Part shown: one piece after another, positions 17,217-28,540 of the stretch
Layout of the letters: each line of letters begins with the position of its first letter
Numbering within the stretch: the stretch's first letter is position 1
NCBI RefSeq assembly: GCF_026723825.1
Contig: NZ_CP113519.1
Span: 3,472,001 to 3,536,000 of the forward strand
Direction of reading: 5' to 3'
DNA from: Pseudomonas sp. GOM7
GTDB taxonomy: Bacteria; Pseudomonadota; Gammaproteobacteria; Pseudomonadales; Pseudomonadaceae
DNA: 64,000 bases
Translations under genes and position numbers: made by a program
Notes under the pieces: model-generated
Seen by the model: the letters and a program-made list of their open reading frames with translations, nothing else
Told to the model about the DNA's origin: nothing
Databases searched by the model: none

Positions 17217-18485
17217 GTGGAAGCACATTTCACCGAATGGCTAAACCTGGGCATCCGCTGGATCCACATGATCACCGGCATCGCCTGGATCGGCGCATCC
17301 TTCTATTTCGTCTGGCTGGAGAACAACCTCGACCGGCGCAACCCGCGCGAGGGGCTGGCGGGCGATCTCTGGGCCATTCACGGCGGCGGCATCTACCACC
17401 TGGAAAAGTACAAGCTGGCACCGCCGAAAATGCCGGAGAACCTGCACTGGTTCAAATGGGAGGCCTACTTCACCTGGCTCTCGGGTGTGGCCCTGCTGCT
17501 GGTGGTGTACTACCTCAACCCCAGCCTGTATCTGGTCAAACCGGGTGTCGATCTGGCACCGGCCGCCGCCATCGCCATCGGCCTCGGCTCCATGGCTGTC
17601 AGCTACCTGATCTATCACCTCCTCTGCGACTCGCCACTGGGCAAGCGCCCGGCCCTGCTCGGTGCCGTATTGTTCGTGCTGATCATTGCCGCAGCCTGGG
17701 GCTTCTCCCAGGTGTTCAGCGGCCGCGCGGCCTATATCCATGTCGGCGCCATCATCGGCACCATCATGGTCGGCAACGTATTCTTCACCATCATGCCGGC
17801 GCAGCGTGCTCTGGTTAAGGCCATCGAAACCAACACCACGCCCGACCCACTGCTGCCGGCCAAGGGCCTGCTGCGCTCGCGACACAACAATTATTTCACC
17901 CTGCCGGTGCTGTTCATCATGATCAGCAACCACTTCCCCAGCACCTACGGCAGCCACTACAACTGGCTGATCCTCGCCGGCATCGCGGTTCTGGCGGTGC
18001 TGGTGCGTCACTACTTCAACACCCGCCATGCCAGCCAGCGCTTCGCCTGGACGCTGCCGGTCGCCGCCCTGGGCATGATCTGCCTGGCCTATGTCACTGC
18101 GCCGAAGCCACCTGCTGTCGTCGCCACGCCACTGGCTCAGGCCGAGCAAACCGCCACGGCAAGCGAGCAAGCACCAAGCACCGCAGCCACCGAACGGCCC
18201 GCTGCCACGCAGGCCGACGGCACCCGCTTCGCCCAGGTCGAAAAGGTCATCCACGAGCGCTGCACCGTGTGCCACTCGGCCAACCCGAGCAGCCCGATGT
18301 TCAGCGCCGCACCGGCCGGCTTCATGCTCGATACGCCCGCGCAGATGCAGGCACAGGCGGCGAAGATCCAGGCTCAGGCCGTGGCCTCGCAGATCATGCC
18401 GCTGGGCAACATCACCCAGATGACCCAGGACGAACGTGACCTGATCGGCCGCTGGATAGCAGAGGGTGCGCATATAGCGCGCTAG
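17217..18485 (+). CDS. puuD: membrane urate oxidase (urate hydroxylase) with C-terminal cytochrome c domain
   Basis: 422 residues from GTG 17217 (GGGAGAGG site). The N-terminal 300 residues form the Urate_ox_N (DUF989) membrane domain with about eight helices and conserved W-RWIHMITGIAWIG and H-GGG-YH motifs; an Ala/Pro/Thr-rich linker follows, then a c-type heme domain with CTVCH near residue 345 and a late Met (IMPLGN) as axial ligand. Family members oxidise urate to 5-hydroxyisourate and pass electrons to the respiratory chain instead of making H2O2. It closes the purine unit and corresponds to PA1513. Confidence 0.92.
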   Translation: MEAHFTEWLNLGIRWIHMITGIAWIGASFYFVWLENNLDRRNPREGLAGDLWAIHGGGIYHLEKYKLAPPKMPENLHWFKWEAYFTWLSGVALLLVVYYLNPSLYLVKPGVDLAPAAAIAIGLGSMAVSYLIYHLLCDSPLGKRPALLGAVLFVLIIAAAWGFSQVFSGRAAYIHVGAIIGTIMVGNVFFTIMPAQRALVKAIETNTTPDPLLPAKGLLRSRHNNYFTLPVLFIMISNHFPSTYGSHYNWLILAGIAVLAVLVRHYFNTRHASQRFAWTLPVAALGMICLAYVTAPKPPAVVATPLAQAEQTATASEQAPSTAATERPAATQADGTRFAQVEKVIHERCTVCHSANPSSPMFSAAPAGFMLDTPAQMQAQAAKIQAQAVASQIMPLGNITQMTQDERDLIGRWIAEGAHIAR

Positions 18486-18540
18486 AAGGCATAGTCAGGG
18501 TATGGCTGAGTCAGCGGAACTCAGCCAATGCACAGGTCGA

Positions 18541-19284
18541 TCACTCGGCCACCAATGCCGCAGGATGATTAGGGTAGGTCTGCAAGAACTCGGTAGCGAT
18601 CGCTCGAATGCGCGATGCGCACTGGGTTCGGCTGGTAATTTCTCTACTCGTGCCAAGAAAGTCCCTGAGGAAGGTCTTGGTGATATGCGGGTTGTTGATC
18701 GTAGAGCCTCGCTCGGCAATGTATTGCGCGCGCCGCTTGAGAATCTCCAACATGCGGCCCTGAGAGATGCGTGGCAAACCATCCACCAGCAGATCAGCGG
18801 CCTCACTGTATTGCTGGGCGCTGTACTGCAACTTGTGCAAACGCTTGGCGTCTTCGATGGAATAGTGGGCCTGCTCTCCACAAACGGCAAACAAATCCGC
18901 TAACTGCAGATGACTCGATACTCTTGCAGCCAAACGGAAGTCGATCTGCATCTGCTCTTCCTTCGCCTGCAACCAGGGCTCCATATCCACCGGAGTCAGG
19001 CACAAGCTGCGTTGCAACTCAGGCCTGCCGCGCTCCCTGGAGTAGAAACCGAACACGAAAAACATTTTCCGCCAGCGCTCAATGTGCGCCATGCCGAAGT
19101 CACGCGCCGTACCGACATCGAGACTCGTGGAGGATTTAACCTCCACCTCAAGCTGATAGGTCACGCCATTTACCTGGATATCGGTCAGCAGCGCATCTAC
19201 CCCATGGCGTTCGTGCGCAGCGTCCCACTCCAAACCGAACAAAGCGGACAGCTCACGTTCGCGCTCATCATCCTGAACCGTCAC
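18541..19284 (-). CDS. putative type II restriction endonuclease (PD-(D/E)xK-like)
   Basis: 247 residues from GTG 19284, whose GTGA overlaps the methyltransferase stop, a sign of translational coupling. Residues 25-51 hold a possible nuclease core: RHGVD (D30), then a hydrophobic strand ending E46-V-E48-V-K50, matching D-(x)n-E-x-K. The rest is helical and I recognise no named family. Position after a cytosine methyltransferase is the main support for a restriction role. The longer frame to 19344 lies inside the methyltransferase gene and is rejected. Recognition site unknown. Confidence 0.75.
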   Translation of the reverse strand: MTVQDDERERELSALFGLEWDAAHERHGVDALLTDIQVNGVTYQLEVEVKSSTSLDVGTARDFGMAHIERWRKMFFVFGFYSRERGRPELQRSLCLTPVDMEPWLQAKEEQMQIDFRLAARVSSHLQLADLFAVCGEQAHYSIEDAKRLHKLQYSAQQYSEAADLLVDGLPRISQGRMLEILKRRAQYIAERGSTINNPHITKTFLRDFLGTSREITSRTQCASRIRAIATEFLQTYPNHPAALVAE

Positions 19285-20399
19285 CGCAGCACTCCCAATG
19301 CCAATGCGACTTGCCGTGCCACGGCATAGGCGACCGGCGGGCACACGCTATTGCCAATCTGCCCAAGCGCCTGATAGACCGCACCGGAAAAACGCCAATC
19401 AGCGGGGAAGCCCTGCAGTAACGCGCAGTCGGCCACGCACAGCCGAAAATGGTTGTTTTCAGGTGGATAGGCCATGGCCAACTCATGCGTTAGCTGAACC
19501 CCATTGGGCCAGAGCTGCAACTCGTTCCAGACCTTCAACGACGCCTTGCTATTGACCACCCCTGTGGTATTTCTCGGTCCGGTGAAGCCAGAACGCAGCG
19601 TCGGTGCGACAACATCGAACCCGATATCGGGCAAACCCAGACTCCGCCGTGCCGTGTTGTGCGGTAGCAGCTCGCCCGTATCGCCGTGAGTCGGCTGCGG
19701 CTCGTGAAACCGTACAGCATCGCGTGCTGCTCTGAACCCGACGAAGAAAACCCGGCGGCGCGCCTGCGGCACACCGAAATCATGAGCTGCCAACTTGAAC
19801 TTGAAGATTACGTACTGATCGCTCAATGGATCGAGGATCGTCTCGCGCACGAATGACTCGAACTTCTTGTCCAGCAGCCCCACGACGTTCTCAGCGATGA
19901 AAGCACGTGGTCGCGTCTGCCTCACACAACGAACGAACTCACCCCACATGTTCCTGGGGTCATCAGCGCCCGCTTGCTTACCGGCAACGGAAAACGGCTG
20001 ACAAGGCGGCCCACCGTGGACGATGTCCACCCCCCGAAAGGCAGAGAAGGAGGCGTTACAGACGTCTCCCGCGAGAACGCCTGAGCGGATGTCCCACGCC
20101 GGACGATTGCTGCGCAGTGTTTCACCGCATACCTCGAGAATTTCAAAGGATGCGACATGTTGGAAACCTGCTCTCTCGAAACCAACATCCAAGCCGCCAC
20201 CACCCGAGAACAGGGAGAGGCAAGTCAAACCATGGCTCGGGCACTCTGGCATCAAATCCAGAGTATTGAGTCTCCAGTCCTCAATAGGCGACGGCAGCGA
20301 TTGGCTAGGGTCTGCGAGCAGCGCCAGCTTGCGCTTCTGGGAGCGAATCGAGGTCGCCCGGTAGCGCTCTCGTTGTTCCTGCGTAAGCTCGTATCCCAT
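19281..20399 (-). CDS. DNA (cytosine-5)-methyltransferase
   Basis: 372 residues from ATG 20399 (GAGGAACAG leader). The m5C motifs appear in order: I, SLFSGGGGLDVGFERAG (about 62-78); IV, GGPPCQPFS with nucleophile C133; VI, AFIAENV; VIII, QARRRVFFVG; a variable target-recognition region; X, GNSVCPPVA. An extra N-terminal stretch of about 55 residues is rich in charged residues. It forms an operon with the putative endonuclease. An SOS-box-like palindrome lies 26 bp before the start. Confidence 0.95.
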   Translation of the reverse strand: MGYELTQEQRERYRATSIRSQKRKLALLADPSQSLPSPIEDWRLNTLDLMPECPSHGLTCLSLFSGGGGLDVGFERAGFQHVASFEILEVCGETLRSNRPAWDIRSGVLAGDVCNASFSAFRGVDIVHGGPPCQPFSVAGKQAGADDPRNMWGEFVRCVRQTRPRAFIAENVVGLLDKKFESFVRETILDPLSDQYVIFKFKLAAHDFGVPQARRRVFFVGFRAARDAVRFHEPQPTHGDTGELLPHNTARRSLGLPDIGFDVVAPTLRSGFTGPRNTTGVVNSKASLKVWNELQLWPNGVQLTHELAMAYPPENNHFRLCVADCALLQGFPADWRFSGAVYQALGQIGNSVCPPVAYAVARQVALALGVLR

Positions 20400-20424
20400 C
20401 TGTTCCTCACCAACAGCCAGCAAA

Positions 20425-20444
20425 TACTGTTCAAAAATACAGTA
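20425..20444. promoter_or_regulatory. LexA (SOS)-box-like palindrome upstream of R-M operon
   Basis: On the minus strand TACTGTATTTTTGAACAGTA: the outer TACTGT/ACAGTA arms are perfect with 8 bp between, as in the E. coli SOS consensus. It is placed 26 bp before the methyltransferase ATG. Another palindrome-binding protein could use it instead. Confidence 0.6.
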
Positions 20445-20551
20445 TCAGTACAGCGAAATCTATTTTCAGGGGGCGATTATGGGGACTCTCCCCTCTCATG
20501 CCTAGCGCGGAGCATGCATCCAAGCTGAGTCGCAGCAACGCTCCGCATTAA

Positions 20552-20588
20552 AAACGACCAGGCCCCGCAATCGCGGGGCCTGGTCGTT
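20552..20588 (-). terminator. bidirectional-looking rho-independent terminator of gdhB
   Basis: A 17-bp perfect stem AAACGACCAGGCCCCGC with AATC loop, ending in a T-run (minus strand ...GTTTTTAA), 20 bp after the gdhB stop. Confidence 0.9.
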
Positions 20589-20608
20589 TCAGCTTCGCGA
20601 TCCTCGCA

Positions 20609-23600
20609 TCAGGCGCTCTGCGCCAGATCCATCAGCTCGCGGTTGGCCACGGCGTACATGGCATAGTCGCTGCCAGTGGCGGCACGCAGCTCGGTGAGCA
20701 TGGCCTTCCAGCGATCCACCAGGCGCTGGTGCTGCTCCAGCCATAGGGCCAGACGTGCTTCCAGTTCCTGCGGGCCGTCGGCCATCTGCAGCACCGACAC
20801 GGTAACGGCACGCTGCTGCCAGTCCAGATCGTCGCGGAAAGCCTCGCGGGCCAGCGCCTGCCAGTTGCTCTCCACCGCCAGGTTGGTGATCTGCTGCAGA
20901 TACCAGGACAGATCCAGCGCACTGCCGACGGCGAAGTAGACCGCAGCCACTTCGCTGGCGTCCTTTCCGGTGACGTCCGCCGCCTCGATGATCGGCAACA
21001 GCGTGTACAGATGACTGGTACCGGCGACCACACGGGCCAGCTCTTCCGGCGCGCCAGCTTCGACATAGCTCTGATAACGCGCCAGCCATTGCTCGCGGGC
21101 CGGCCCTTCGAGCAATTCGTCCAAACGCCCTACCAACGCCTCGATACGCGGTGCGAAGTGCGCCACATCACGCGCGGCGTCCAGGTCGTTGCGCCGGCTG
21201 CGCAGGAACCAGCGGGTGGCACGGCGGCCCAGGCGCATCAGTTCGTCCATCAGTTGCAGTTGCAGCTCGGCCGGCACCTGGTAATCCAGCGCCTCGATCT
21301 GCGCCCACCAGTGCGGCAGGCGGAACAGGTCACGAACGATGACGTAGGCACCGGCGACGTTGGCCGCACTCATGCCGGTGGACTCCTTCAGGCGCTGCAC
21401 GAAGGTGATGCCCATGTGGTTGACCAGATCGTTGGCGATCTGCGTGCTGACGATCTCGCGCTTGAGGCGGTGACGGCGCATGGCGTCGCCGAACTTCTCG
21501 GTGAGGATGGCCGGGAAGGCGGTTTCCATCTCGCGCGCCAGGTAGTCGTCGTCCGGCACCTGGGACTTGAGCAGCGACTCCTTGAGGTCGATCTTGCTAT
21601 AGGAGATCAGCACCGACAGTTCCGGCCGGGTCAGGCCCTGGCCGCTGGTGACACGCTCGTTGAGCGCCTCGTCCGAAGGCAGGAACTCCAGGGCCCGATC
21701 CAGCTTGCCGGCGCTTTCCAGAGCATTCATCAGGCGCTTGTACTCGCCGATGCGCTCGCGCGCGCGGCGCTCGGCCAGCGACAGCGCCTGGGTCTGCTTG
21801 TAGTTGTTGGCCAGCACCAGTTCGGAGACGTCATCGGTCATCTCGGCCAGCAGCTTGTTGCGCTGCTTCTCGGTCATGTCGCCAGCGGCGACGATCTCGC
21901 CGAGCAGGATCTTGATGTTCACTTCATGGTCGGAGCAGTCCACACCACCGGCGTTATCGATGAAGTCGGTGTTGCTGGCACCGCCATGCAGGCCGAACTC
22001 GACGCGGCCGAGCTGGGTCATGCCCAGGTTGCCGCCCTCGCCCACCACCTTGGCACGCAACTCGCGGCCATCCACGCGCAGGGCGTCGTTGGCCTTGTCG
22101 CCGACGTCGCCGTGGCTCTCCTGGCTGGATTTGACGTAGGTGCCGATGCCACCGTTCCACAGCAGGTCGACCGGTGCCTTGAGCAGCGCATTGAGCAGCT
22201 CGGTGGGCGCCAGCCTGTCGGCGGCGATGTCGAAGCGCGCCTTCATCTGCGGACTGATGGCGATGCTCTTGGCGCTGCGCAGGAAGATGCCGCCACCCTC
22301 GGAGATCAGCTTGCTGTCGTAGTCGGCCCAGCTCGAGCGCGGCAGCTCGAACAGGCGCTTGCGCTCGGCGAAGCTCTTGGCCGCATCCGGATTCGGGTCG
22401 ATAAAGATGTGCAGGTGGTTGAAGGCGGCCACCAGTTGCAGCTTGTCCGACAGCAGCATGCCGTTGCCGAACACGTCGCCGGCCATGTCGCCGACGCCGA
22501 TGACGGTGACGTTGTCCTTCTGCACGTCGATGCCGCGTTCGCGGAAATGCCGCTGCACGGAAACCCAGCCGCCCTTGGCGGTGATGCCCATGCCCTTGTG
22601 GTCGTAGCCGGCCGAGCCGCCGGAGGCGAAGGCGTCGCCGAGCCAGAAGCCGTATTCGGCGGCGATGCCGTTGGCGATATCGGAGAAGGTCGCGGTGCCC
22701 TTGTCCGCCGCCACCACCAGGTAGGGGTCATCGGCGTCATGGCGCACCACGCCCACCGGCGGCAGCACTTCGCCATCCTTGAGGTTGTCGGTGATGTCCA
22801 GCAGGCCGCTGATGAAGATGCGGTAGCAGGCGATGCCCTCGGCCATCACCTCGTCACGCGAGCCGCCAACCGGCATCTTGCGCGGCACGAAGCCACCCTT
22901 GGCGCCCATCGGCACGATCACTGCGTTCTTCACCTGCTGTGCCTTGACCAGGCCGAGCACTTCGGTGCGGAAGTCCTCTTCGCGATCCGACCAGCGCAGG
23001 CCGCCCCGGGCGACGTCGCCGAAACGCAGGTGCACGCCCTCGACGCGCGGGCTGTAAACGAAGATCTCGAACTTCGGCACCGGGCGCGGGATGTCCGGGA
23101 TCAGCCGTGGGCTGAGCTTGAAGCTGAAATAGCTCTTGCCCTGACCGTTCTCGCCCGGCTGGTAGAAGTTGGTGCGCAGAGTCGCCTTGATCAGATCCAG
23201 GTAGCGCCGCAGGATGCGATCCTCGTTGAGCACGGCAACGTCGTCGAGGGCGGCGAGAATGGCCTGCTCGAGCTTCTGCTGCTTGTCTTCCAGGTCTTCG
23301 GCGCTGAGCTTGCGCGCCAGGTAGAAACGGGTGCGGAACAGGCGCACCAGCTCCTTGGCAATATCCGCGTGGTTGACCAGGGTGGCGGCGATGTAGCTGA
23401 GCGAGAAGCCCAGACGAATCTGTTTGAGATAGCGCGCATAGGCCCGCAGCAGCGCCACGTCGCGCCAGGGCATGGCAGCGGTCAGCACCAGGCGGTTGAA
23501 GGCGTCGTTCTCGGCATCGCCGCCAACGATATGGATAAAGGCATCCTGCAAGGTGTCGTTGAGCTGCTGGATGTCGACGTCCAGGCCTTCGGCATAGGTG

Positions 23601-25450
23601 AAGGCGAAATCGTGAATCCAGAACTCGCGGCCGTCGGCACGGCGCAGCTTGTAGGGGAACTCGCCGAGCACGCGCAGGCCCAGGTTCTCCAGGATCGGCA
23701 AGACGTCAGACAGCGGCAGCGGCGTGTCGGCGTGATACAGCTTGCAGTGCAGTTGCTGCTCGTTCTGCGCCAGCGGCTGGTAGAAGCTCATCACCAGCGG
23801 CTTTTCCGCGCTCAGGCTGAGCAGGTGCTGCATGTCCACCACCGCTGAATGGGCGGCGAAGCGCTCGCGGTAGCCGGCCGGGAAGCCTTCCGGGAACTCG
23901 GCCAGCACGTTGGTGCCCTGGGCTTCGCCGAGGCTTTCCACCATCAGGCTGACGTAGTCGTCCTTCCACGAACGGCAGGCCTGGATGACTTCCTTCTCCA
24001 GGCGCACGGGATCGATGTGCGACTTGTTCTTCGGGTCGACGCGCAGGATGAACTGCACCCGCGCCAGCACCGATTCGGAGAAGAAGGTCCAGAACTCGCA
24101 GTCGGTCGCCTGCAGGCGCTCCATCAGCACCTGTTGGATCTTCACGCGGGTTTCCGTGGAATACACGTCACGCGGCACGTAGGCCAGGCAGTAGCAGAAG
24201 CGGCCATAAGGGTCGCGCCGCAGGAACACGCGGATCTTGTTGCGCTCCTGGATCTGCACGATGGCGATGGCGGTGCTGAGCAGGTCGTCCACCGGGGTCT
24301 GGAACAGGTCATCGCGCGGCAGCACTTCCAATACCTGGGCCAGTTCCTTGCCTAGGTGCGCGCTGCTCTCGAAGCCGGAATGCTGCTTGATCACCGCCAC
24401 CTTGCGGCGGATGTAGGGGATGTTCCACACGCTCTCGGCGTACACCGCCGAGGTGTACAGGCCCATGAAGCGGCATTCCTTGACCACGCGGCCCTTGGCG
24501 TCGAGCTCGCGGATGGAAACGAAGTCCGGGTAGGCCGGGCGATGCACGCGACTGGGCACGGCGGCCTTGGCGAAGGACAGCAGTTGCGGCTCGCGCAGGT
24601 AGGCCACCGCGTCCGGCTCGATCTGCAGTTCTTCGGCGCTCAGCCCCGGGCGCAGGCGCTTGGACAGCCCCAGCAGGGACTTCTCGTCATACTGCAGTTG
24701 GCCGCCCTCGGCGTTGTCGGCCACGGTGAACTCCTCGTAGCCGAGGAAGGTGAAATGGTTGTCCAGCAGCCAGCCGAGGAACACCTTGATCTCTTCCAGC
24801 TCGCTCTTGTCCACCTTGAGCTTGGCGCGGTCGAGCCAGGCCAGCAGCTCGCGGGCCTTGGCCTTCATCGGCTGGAAGTCGGTGACCGCCAGGCGCACGT
24901 CGCTGAATACCTCGTCGATGGCCTTCTCCAGCGTCTTGAGTTCGCTGGTGCTGGAGCAGCGGTCGATCTCCAGGAACATCAGCGCTTCCTGCAGCACGCC
25001 GTCGCCCTGGGTGCCCTTGGGCAGGATTTCCTTGAGGTCGCCGTTCTTGTCACGGCGCACGCTGAATACGCTGTTCTGCAGGGTATGGATGCTGTAGCCG
25101 CGACGGTTGAGCTCCATGCGCACCGAGTCGACCAGAAACGGAATGTCGCCATGGAGGATCTCCACGGCCGTATGGGTCGATTGCCAGCCGTGCTTCTCGT
25201 AGTCGGGGTTGAACGCCCGCACCTGCGGCCTGGCCTGGTCGAAGCGCTCGAGCATGCGCCAGGCCGACAAGGTGCAGCCGACCAGATCGGACAGGCGCCG
25301 CTGGGTCAACTCATCAAGGGCGACGATACCGAAGAACTGTTCGGCGAAGAGGGAAACTTGTGCTAACGCCTGCTCACTCACGTGCTGCGCCAGGGCCGCT
25401 TGCAGTTGCTGCTGGAAGTCGGCTTTGCTGGCCGCCGTAAAGAACGCCAT
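20609..25450 (-). CDS. gdhB: NAD-specific glutamate dehydrogenase, large (180-kDa) type
   Basis: 1613 residues from ATG 25450 (GGAGC site); frames reaching 25735 add unrelated sequence. Converts glutamate to 2-oxoglutarate and ammonium with NAD, for amino-acid catabolism. The long N-terminal third carries ACT-like regulatory modules; the catalytic core in the second half has the patterns RFGDVARGGLRWSDR, VPMGAKGGFVPRK and the later GVGDMAGDVFGNG of the nucleotide-binding domain. Length equals the P. aeruginosa enzyme PA3068, which is likewise next to the MoxR operon. It is divergent from that operon across 465 bp. Confidence 0.96.
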   Translation of the reverse strand: MAFFTAASKADFQQQLQAALAQHVSEQALAQVSLFAEQFFGIVALDELTQRRLSDLVGCTLSAWRMLERFDQARPQVRAFNPDYEKHGWQSTHTAVEILHGDIPFLVDSVRMELNRRGYSIHTLQNSVFSVRRDKNGDLKEILPKGTQGDGVLQEALMFLEIDRCSSTSELKTLEKAIDEVFSDVRLAVTDFQPMKAKARELLAWLDRAKLKVDKSELEEIKVFLGWLLDNHFTFLGYEEFTVADNAEGGQLQYDEKSLLGLSKRLRPGLSAEELQIEPDAVAYLREPQLLSFAKAAVPSRVHRPAYPDFVSIRELDAKGRVVKECRFMGLYTSAVYAESVWNIPYIRRKVAVIKQHSGFESSAHLGKELAQVLEVLPRDDLFQTPVDDLLSTAIAIVQIQERNKIRVFLRRDPYGRFCYCLAYVPRDVYSTETRVKIQQVLMERLQATDCEFWTFFSESVLARVQFILRVDPKNKSHIDPVRLEKEVIQACRSWKDDYVSLMVESLGEAQGTNVLAEFPEGFPAGYRERFAAHSAVVDMQHLLSLSAEKPLVMSFYQPLAQNEQQLHCKLYHADTPLPLSDVLPILENLGLRVLGEFPYKLRRADGREFWIHDFAFTYAEGLDVDIQQLNDTLQDAFIHIVGGDAENDAFNRLVLTAAMPWRDVALLRAYARYLKQIRLGFSLSYIAATLVNHADIAKELVRLFRTRFYLARKLSAEDLEDKQQKLEQAILAALDDVAVLNEDRILRRYLDLIKATLRTNFYQPGENGQGKSYFSFKLSPRLIPDIPRPVPKFEIFVYSPRVEGVHLRFGDVARGGLRWSDREEDFRTEVLGLVKAQQVKNAVIVPMGAKGGFVPRKMPVGGSRDEVMAEGIACYRIFISGLLDITDNLKDGEVLPPVGVVRHDADDPYLVVAADKGTATFSDIANGIAAEYGFWLGDAFASGGSAGYDHKGMGITAKGGWVSVQRHFRERGIDVQKDNVTVIGVGDMAGDVFGNGMLLSDKLQLVAAFNHLHIFIDPNPDAAKSFAERKRLFELPRSSWADYDSKLISEGGGIFLRSAKSIAISPQMKARFDIAADRLAPTELLNALLKAPVDLLWNGGIGTYVKSSQESHGDVGDKANDALRVDGRELRAKVVGEGGNLGMTQLGRVEFGLHGGASNTDFIDNAGGVDCSDHEVNIKILLGEIVAAGDMTEKQRNKLLAEMTDDVSELVLANNYKQTQALSLAERRARERIGEYKRLMNALESAGKLDRALEFLPSDEALNERVTSGQGLTRPELSVLISYSKIDLKESLLKSQVPDDDYLAREMETAFPAILTEKFGDAMRRHRLKREIVSTQIANDLVNHMGITFVQRLKESTGMSAANVAGAYVIVRDLFRLPHWWAQIEALDYQVPAELQLQLMDELMRLGRRATRWFLRSRRNDLDAARDVAHFAPRIEALVGRLDELLEGPAREQWLARYQSYVEAGAPEELARVVAGTSHLYTLLPIIEAADVTGKDASEVAAVYFAVGSALDLSWYLQQITNLAVESNWQALAREAFRDDLDWQQRAVTVSVLQMADGPQELEARLALWLEQHQRLVDRWKAMLTELRAATGSDYAMYAVANRELMDLAQSA

Positions 25451-25915
25451 GGTTTTGCTCCATTGGGCTGGTGGTTCGACAGATGGCGCCCGGAAAAACC
25501 AGCGGTTTTTCATTGGCGTCTCTGGTAGAGGCAGTCGCGAGACTTGATCGTGCCATCCACCCGTTAGTTCAACGTTAGCCCATGAAACGACGATGACACG
25601 GGCTGAAGCCGGACGATCATGGCGGAAACTGGCGACCGATGGGTCACGCTTGGCGGGCCAGCTTAACGAGGCTTGCCCCTCTGCGGCTTGCGGAGCTGCG
25701 ACATTTTCTTTCAAGGGCGCACCGTTACGGTGCAAGTTCTGTTCTGGCGTTGCCCATCCAGTGTCGACCCTCGCTCGTCACTGCAGTCGAACCTCGGCGG
25801 CTTGCGGCCATCGCCGTGATGCCCGACATAGCAGCTGACACGGCAAATGGATTAAAGTCGACGACCTGCCCACGCCGGGCAACCGCACTCGCCTACCGCC
25901 ATTAAGAGTCCGCCG
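25451..25915. other. divergent promoter region gdhB / moxR
   Basis: 465 bp. Short frames on both strands show no family resemblance; I see no RNA gene or clear operator. PA3069, found here in P. aeruginosa, is absent. Confidence 0.5.
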
Positions 25916-26875
<960 letters not shown>

Positions 26876-27104
26876 ATGCAGCCGCAAGCTGCAAGCCACA
26901 AGCTGCAAGCTGGCATTCAGCCCCGCGTAGCCCGGATGCGATCCGGGAAAGCTCGCGCGCAGTTCCTTACGAGCTGCACGCATGTCTCCCCTCTCCCGCT
27001 TGCGGGAGAGGGGCCGGGGGAGAGGGCAACGAAACGTCCAATCCTCTCCCCAACCCTCTCCCATGAATGGGAGAGGGCGCACGGCATGGCAGTCTGAGGT
27101 CGCC
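26876..27104. repeat. cluster of REP-like repeats inside the MoxR operon
   Basis: Four short repeats in series: direct CAAGCTGCAAGC repeats (26885-26912); GTAGCCCGGATGCGATCCGG (26928-26946); hairpin CCCTCTCCCGCTTGCGGGAG (26988-27013 with its flanks); and hairpin CTCTCCCATGAATGGGAGAG (27054-27077 with flanks). These are common intergenic repeat types in pseudomonads. No gene. Confidence 0.75.
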
Positions 27105-28045
<941 letters not shown>

Positions 28046-28049
<4 letters not shown>

Positions 28050-28540
28050 ATCCCCTCGATCAGTTGCAGCCGCTGATCGACCCGCCACCGGTGCCCTGGT
28101 GGCCGCCGGCGCCTGGCTGGTGGCTGCTGGCCGCTCTGCTGCCGCTGCTGCTCTGGGGCCTCTGGCGGCTGCTGCGCCGCTGGCGCCGCCGGCCCCGCCA
28201 GGTGGCCGCCGAGCAGCCGCTCGATGCCCTGCGCCAGGCTGCCCTGGATGAGCTGGCCACCTTACGCAAACCCTATGACGGCGCGCTGGCCGGCCCCTGG
28301 CTGCAACAGCTCAACGCCCTGCTCAAGCGCCTGTGCCGCGAGCACTACCCGGACAGCGCCAGCCACACCCTGAGCAGCCGTGCCTGGCTGGCCTTCCTCG
28401 ACAACCGCTGCCCGGCTGCCGGGCTGACGCGCTGGATGATCCTGGTCGAAGGCGCCTACAAACCGCAGTGCAGCCTCAGCGACAAGGCCATCGAGGAACT
28501 CGAGCAGGCCATCGCCACCTGGATTCGCAAGCATGTTTGA
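28046..28540 (+). CDS. DUF4381 domain membrane protein
   Basis: 164 residues. A Pro/Trp-rich N-terminus (DPPPVPWWPPAPGWW) leads straight into one transmembrane helix (residues 27-42) and an Arg-rich stop (LLRRWRRRPRQ), then a soluble helical domain. This is the small protein that sits between DUF58 and BatA in proteobacterial Bat operons (PA3072 type). It overlaps its neighbours on both sides (4 and 8 bp), so translation is coupled. Function unknown. Confidence 0.9.

Noticed and set aside
17241..18473. Minus-strand frame of 410 codons opposite puuD
   Set aside because: His/Asp/Gly-rich shadow frame; puuD on the plus strand has its membrane domain and a CxxCH heme motif.
21011..23848. Plus-strand frame of 945 codons
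   Set aside because: Antisense to gdhB; long only because of GC-rich codon bias. Composition is His/Gln/Val-rich with no domain.
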